A DNA stretch of 7,038 nt from JALHMQ01 sp037441125 (lineage in GTDB: Bacteria; Pseudomonadota; Gammaproteobacteria; Burkholderiales; Burkholderiaceae_F), in NCBI GenBank assembly GCA_037441125.1, contig JBBIST010000120.1, positions 1 through 7,038 on the forward strand. Reading direction: 5' to 3'. The stretch's first letter is position 1. The number at the start of each line of letters is the position of its first letter. The notes beneath the pieces are model-generated. The model saw only the letters and a list, made by a program, of their open reading frames with translations. It had not been told where the DNA came from and did no database searches. Of the stretch, positions 5,265 to 7,038 are shown piece after piece. The translations under genes were made by a program, and so were the position numbers.

Positions 5265-6023
5265 TCAGGGCAGGTCGAGTTCCAGCCGGCGCAGGTCGTG
5301 CAGGATGCGGCGCGTGTTCAGCGGCTGGCCGTGCAGATGGTAGCGAATCAGCAGGCGCAGCAGCCGCTTGCCGTCGGCGGCGGCCTGCGCCTGCGAAAAG
5401 TCCCCGCGCGCCAGCGCCAGCACCGAGGCGCCGCGCACGCACAGTTCGTCGCGCTCGCCGCCGGCATCGACCAGTCCCTGCTGCGGGTCGGCGCGGTACC
5501 AGCGGTCGGCGTCGATCGGCGCGCCAGCGGCGCAGCGGTCGAGCGGCGGTGCATAGCCGATCTCGCGCAACAGGTCGAGCTCGAACACGCGCAGCGCCGG
5601 CGCGCGTGCGCCGTCGTCTCGCGCCAGCTCGCGCAGCGTGCGCGCATAGCTTGCGAACAGCGCCGGATGCGGATCGGCGCGCGCCAGCAGGCGCACGAGC
5701 AGCTCGTTCAGATAGAACGCCGCCAGCAGGCCGTCGCCGCGCAGCGGCGCCAGCCCGCCCAGCCACTCGGCGCGCACCAGGGTTTTGACCTCGCCGCGCC
5801 CGCTCCAGGCGACCGCCAGCGGCGCAAATGGCGCGAGCAGGCCGCGAAACTGCGACGTCGGCCGCTTCGCGCCGCGCGCAACCAGCGCCATGCGGCCGTG
5901 ATCGCGCGTCAGGACATCGACGATCAGGCTGGTCTCGCGCCACGGCACGCCGTGCAGGACGAAGCCCGGCTGCTGATCGACGCGCAGCTCGGCTGCCCGG
6001 CGCCGCGCCGGCCGCTCACTCAT
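5265..6023 (-). CDS. recO: DNA repair protein RecO
   Basis: RecO works with RecR to load RecA on SSB-coated single-stranded DNA at gaps, in the RecFOR pathway. The 252-residue protein starts with the N-terminal OB-fold region (about 15-90), recognised by GFVLHGVPWRETSLIVDVLT (20-39), then HGRMALVARGAKR (42-54). The rest is the helical domain, with FYLNELLVRLL and a conserved end around LIRYHLHGQPLNTRRIL. Only isolated cysteines are present, so the four-cysteine zinc site of Deinococcus RecO is absent, as is common in Proteobacteria. I chose the ATG at 6023-6021 because it overlaps the end of era by 8 nt and begins a normal-length protein; the open frame runs further upstream but only through era. 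No clear ribosome-binding site is seen. The stop is TGA at 5267-5265. Confidence 0.94.
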   Translation of the reverse strand: MSERPARRRAAELRVDQQPGFVLHGVPWRETSLIVDVLTRDHGRMALVARGAKRPTSQFRGLLAPFAPLAVAWSGRGEVKTLVRAEWLGGLAPLRGDGLLAAFYLNELLVRLLARADPHPALFASYARTLRELARDDGARAPALRVFELDLLREIGYAPPLDRCAAGAPIDADRWYRADPQQGLVDAGGERDELCVRGASVLALARGDFSQAQAAADGKRLLRLLIRYHLHGQPLNTRRILHDLRRLELDLP

Positions 6024-6951
6024 AGCCGAGCGACTTGAGATCGCGCGCGCTGTCGGCCCAGCCCTTGCGCACGCGCACGTGCGTCTGCAGGAACACCGGA
6101 CGGCCGAGCAGCCGCTCGATGTCGGCACGCGCCAGGCGGCCGATCTCGCGCAGCTTGGCGCCGCCGGCGCCGATCACGATCGCCTTGTGCGAGTCGCGCT
6201 CGACCAGCAGCGTGGCGATGATCGACACGGCTGCGCGCTCGGGCTCGTCCCAGCGCTCGATCGCCACCGCGATCCCGTAGGGCAGCTCGTCGCCGAGCAG
6301 CCGGAACGCCTTTTCGCGGATCAGTTCCGCCGCCAGGAAGCGCAACGGCCGGTCGGTGTAGTGCTCGGCGTCGAACAGCGGCTCGCCCTCGGGGAGCAGC
6401 TTGGCCAGCTCGGCCAGCAGCGGCTCGAGCTGCCGGCCGCGCTCGGCGCTCACCGGCACGATCGCCGCGAACGGATAGCGGCGCGCCGAGTCGGCGATCA
6501 GCGGCAGCAGCGTGTCGCGGTCGGCGAGCAGATCGGTCTTGTTGATCGCCAGCACCACCCGGCTCGCCTGCCCGGGCGCCGGCAGCAGCGGCAGCAGGGC
6601 GGCGTCGGCGGCCGTCCAGCCGCGCGCCTCGATCACCAGCAGCACCGCATCGACCTCGCGCAGCGCCGACATCGCAGCCTGGTTCATGCGCCGCGCCAAA
6701 AGCGACTTCTGCCTTGGTTGCAGGCCGGGCGTATCGACGAAGATGAACTGCTCGCTCGCCTCCGCGCCCTGGCGCGTGAGCACGCCCAGCACCCGCTGGC
6801 GAGTGGTCTGCGGCTTGCGCGAGGTGATCGAGACCTTCTCGCCGATCAGCGCGTTGAGCAGCGTCGACTTGCCGACGTTGGCACGGCCGACGATCGCCAC
6901 CTGCCCGGTACGCGCTCGCGCGCCGGGCGCGGCCTCGGCGTTGGCGCTCAC
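6016..6951 (-). CDS. era: GTPase Era
   Basis: Era is an essential GTPase that binds the 3' end of 16S rRNA and helps mature and assemble the 30S subunit, associating with the inner membrane. The 311-residue protein shows all nucleotide-binding motifs: G1 GRANVGKS (22-29), G2 SRKPQTTRQR (44-53), G3 DTPG (73-76), G4 NKTD (137-140) and G5 SAE (168-170). The C-terminal KH RNA-binding domain follows, with its GxxG loop GAGG at 261-264 and the Era ending KGWADSARDLKSLGYE. The start is GTG at 6951-6949 and overlaps the TGA of the upstream frame as GTGA. A polar Ala-rich stretch of about 15 residues precedes the GTPase core. There is no good ribosome-binding site, so coupling to the upstream gene is likely. 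The position after rnc is conserved. Confidence 0.98.
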   Translation of the reverse strand: MSANAEAAPGARARTGQVAIVGRANVGKSTLLNALIGEKVSITSRKPQTTRQRVLGVLTRQGAEASEQFIFVDTPGLQPRQKSLLARRMNQAAMSALREVDAVLLVIEARGWTAADAALLPLLPAPGQASRVVLAINKTDLLADRDTLLPLIADSARRYPFAAIVPVSAERGRQLEPLLAELAKLLPEGEPLFDAEHYTDRPLRFLAAELIREKAFRLLGDELPYGIAVAIERWDEPERAAVSIIATLLVERDSHKAIVIGAGGAKLREIGRLARADIERLLGRPVFLQTHVRVRKGWADSARDLKSLGYE

Positions 6952-7038
6952 GGGTCGCGCGCCGGGTCGGCGCGGCCACCGGCAGCCGACTCGTTCGCCA
7001 ACACGGGCTCGACGGCGCGCCCGGCCGGCGCCGCAGTG
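6948..7038 (-). CDS. 3' end of the gene upstream of era, probably rnc (ribonuclease III)
   Basis: An open frame enters from the right edge and runs 29 codons to a TGA at 6950-6948 that overlaps the era GTG. The visible tail is rich in Ala, Gly, Pro, Arg and Asp (for example AAPAGRAVEPVLANE), looks disordered and contains no recognisable part of a double-stranded RNA-binding domain. The identity rests on context only: rnc precedes era in most Gamma- and Betaproteobacteria, often with overlapping ends. If it is RNase III, the protein has a C-terminal extension beyond its RNA-binding domain, as occurs in some Betaproteobacteria. Another gene cannot be excluded. The GC-rich, unbroken frame and the exact 4-nt overlap argue that it is truly coding. 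Confidence 0.5.
   Translation of the reverse strand, partial: TAAPAGRAVEPVLANESAAGGRADPARDP

Noticed and set aside
5254..5943. Extension of PdxJ upstream to 480 residues as a possible fusion protein
   Set aside because: The additional 230 residues are recO read in another frame and are Arg/Ala-rich without any motif. The ATG at 5253 gives a normal PdxJ length.
6024..6128. Extension of RecO upstream by 35 residues
   Set aside because: The extra residues are Ser/Cys/Arg-rich and come from the era KH domain out of frame. The ATG at 6023 gives the usual RecO length.

Overview
The window is a compact stretch of conserved bacterial housekeeping DNA. By eye it is very GC-rich (around 70%), and every gene lies on the minus strand. 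The gene order, read in the direction of transcription from the right edge, is a 3' gene fragment (probably rnc), era, recO, pdxJ, acpS, nagZ, uvrC, pgsA, tRNA-Gly(GCC), tRNA-Cys(GCA). The rnc-era-recO-pdxJ-acpS order, and uvrC-pgsA followed by Gly and Cys tRNAs, are both typical of Gamma- and Betaproteobacteria. PdxJ is of the divergent 'NLNK' type that I remember from Xanthomonas relatives rather than the 'NIDH' type of enterobacteria and most Betaproteobacteria. I therefore lean toward a high-GC xanthomonad-like gammaproteobacterium, without being able to prove it.

Layout: positions 6948-7038 hold the last 29 codons of an upstream gene. From 6951 down to 544, seven complete genes follow with almost no spacing. 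The junctions are 4-nt GTGA or ATGA overlaps (upstream gene/era, pdxJ/acpS, acpS/nagZ, uvrC/pgsA), an 8-nt overlap (era/recO) and gaps of 11 nt (recO/pdxJ) and 9 nt (nagZ/uvrC). This looks like one translationally coupled operon whose promoter lies outside the window. The products cover ribosome assembly (Era), recombinational and excision repair (RecO, UvrC), vitamin B6 synthesis (PdxJ), acyl-carrier-protein activation (AcpS), peptidoglycan recycling (NagZ) and phospholipid synthesis (PgsA).

After the pgsA stop codon a separate stable-RNA unit begins. A near-consensus sigma-70 promoter with a perfect TATAAT sits just upstream of tRNA-Gly. An intrinsic terminator-like hairpin lies between the two tRNAs, and a second one follows tRNA-Cys. 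The first ~54 bases hold two 24-bp tandem repeats resembling the repeated ends of IS21-family insertion sequences, so the left edge is probably an insertion-sequence boundary. Positions 55-182 hold no gene that I can see.

I found no undescribed system here. The most useful observations are the internal terminator between the tRNAs, the strong tRNA promoter, the PdxJ variant and the probable insertion-sequence end.
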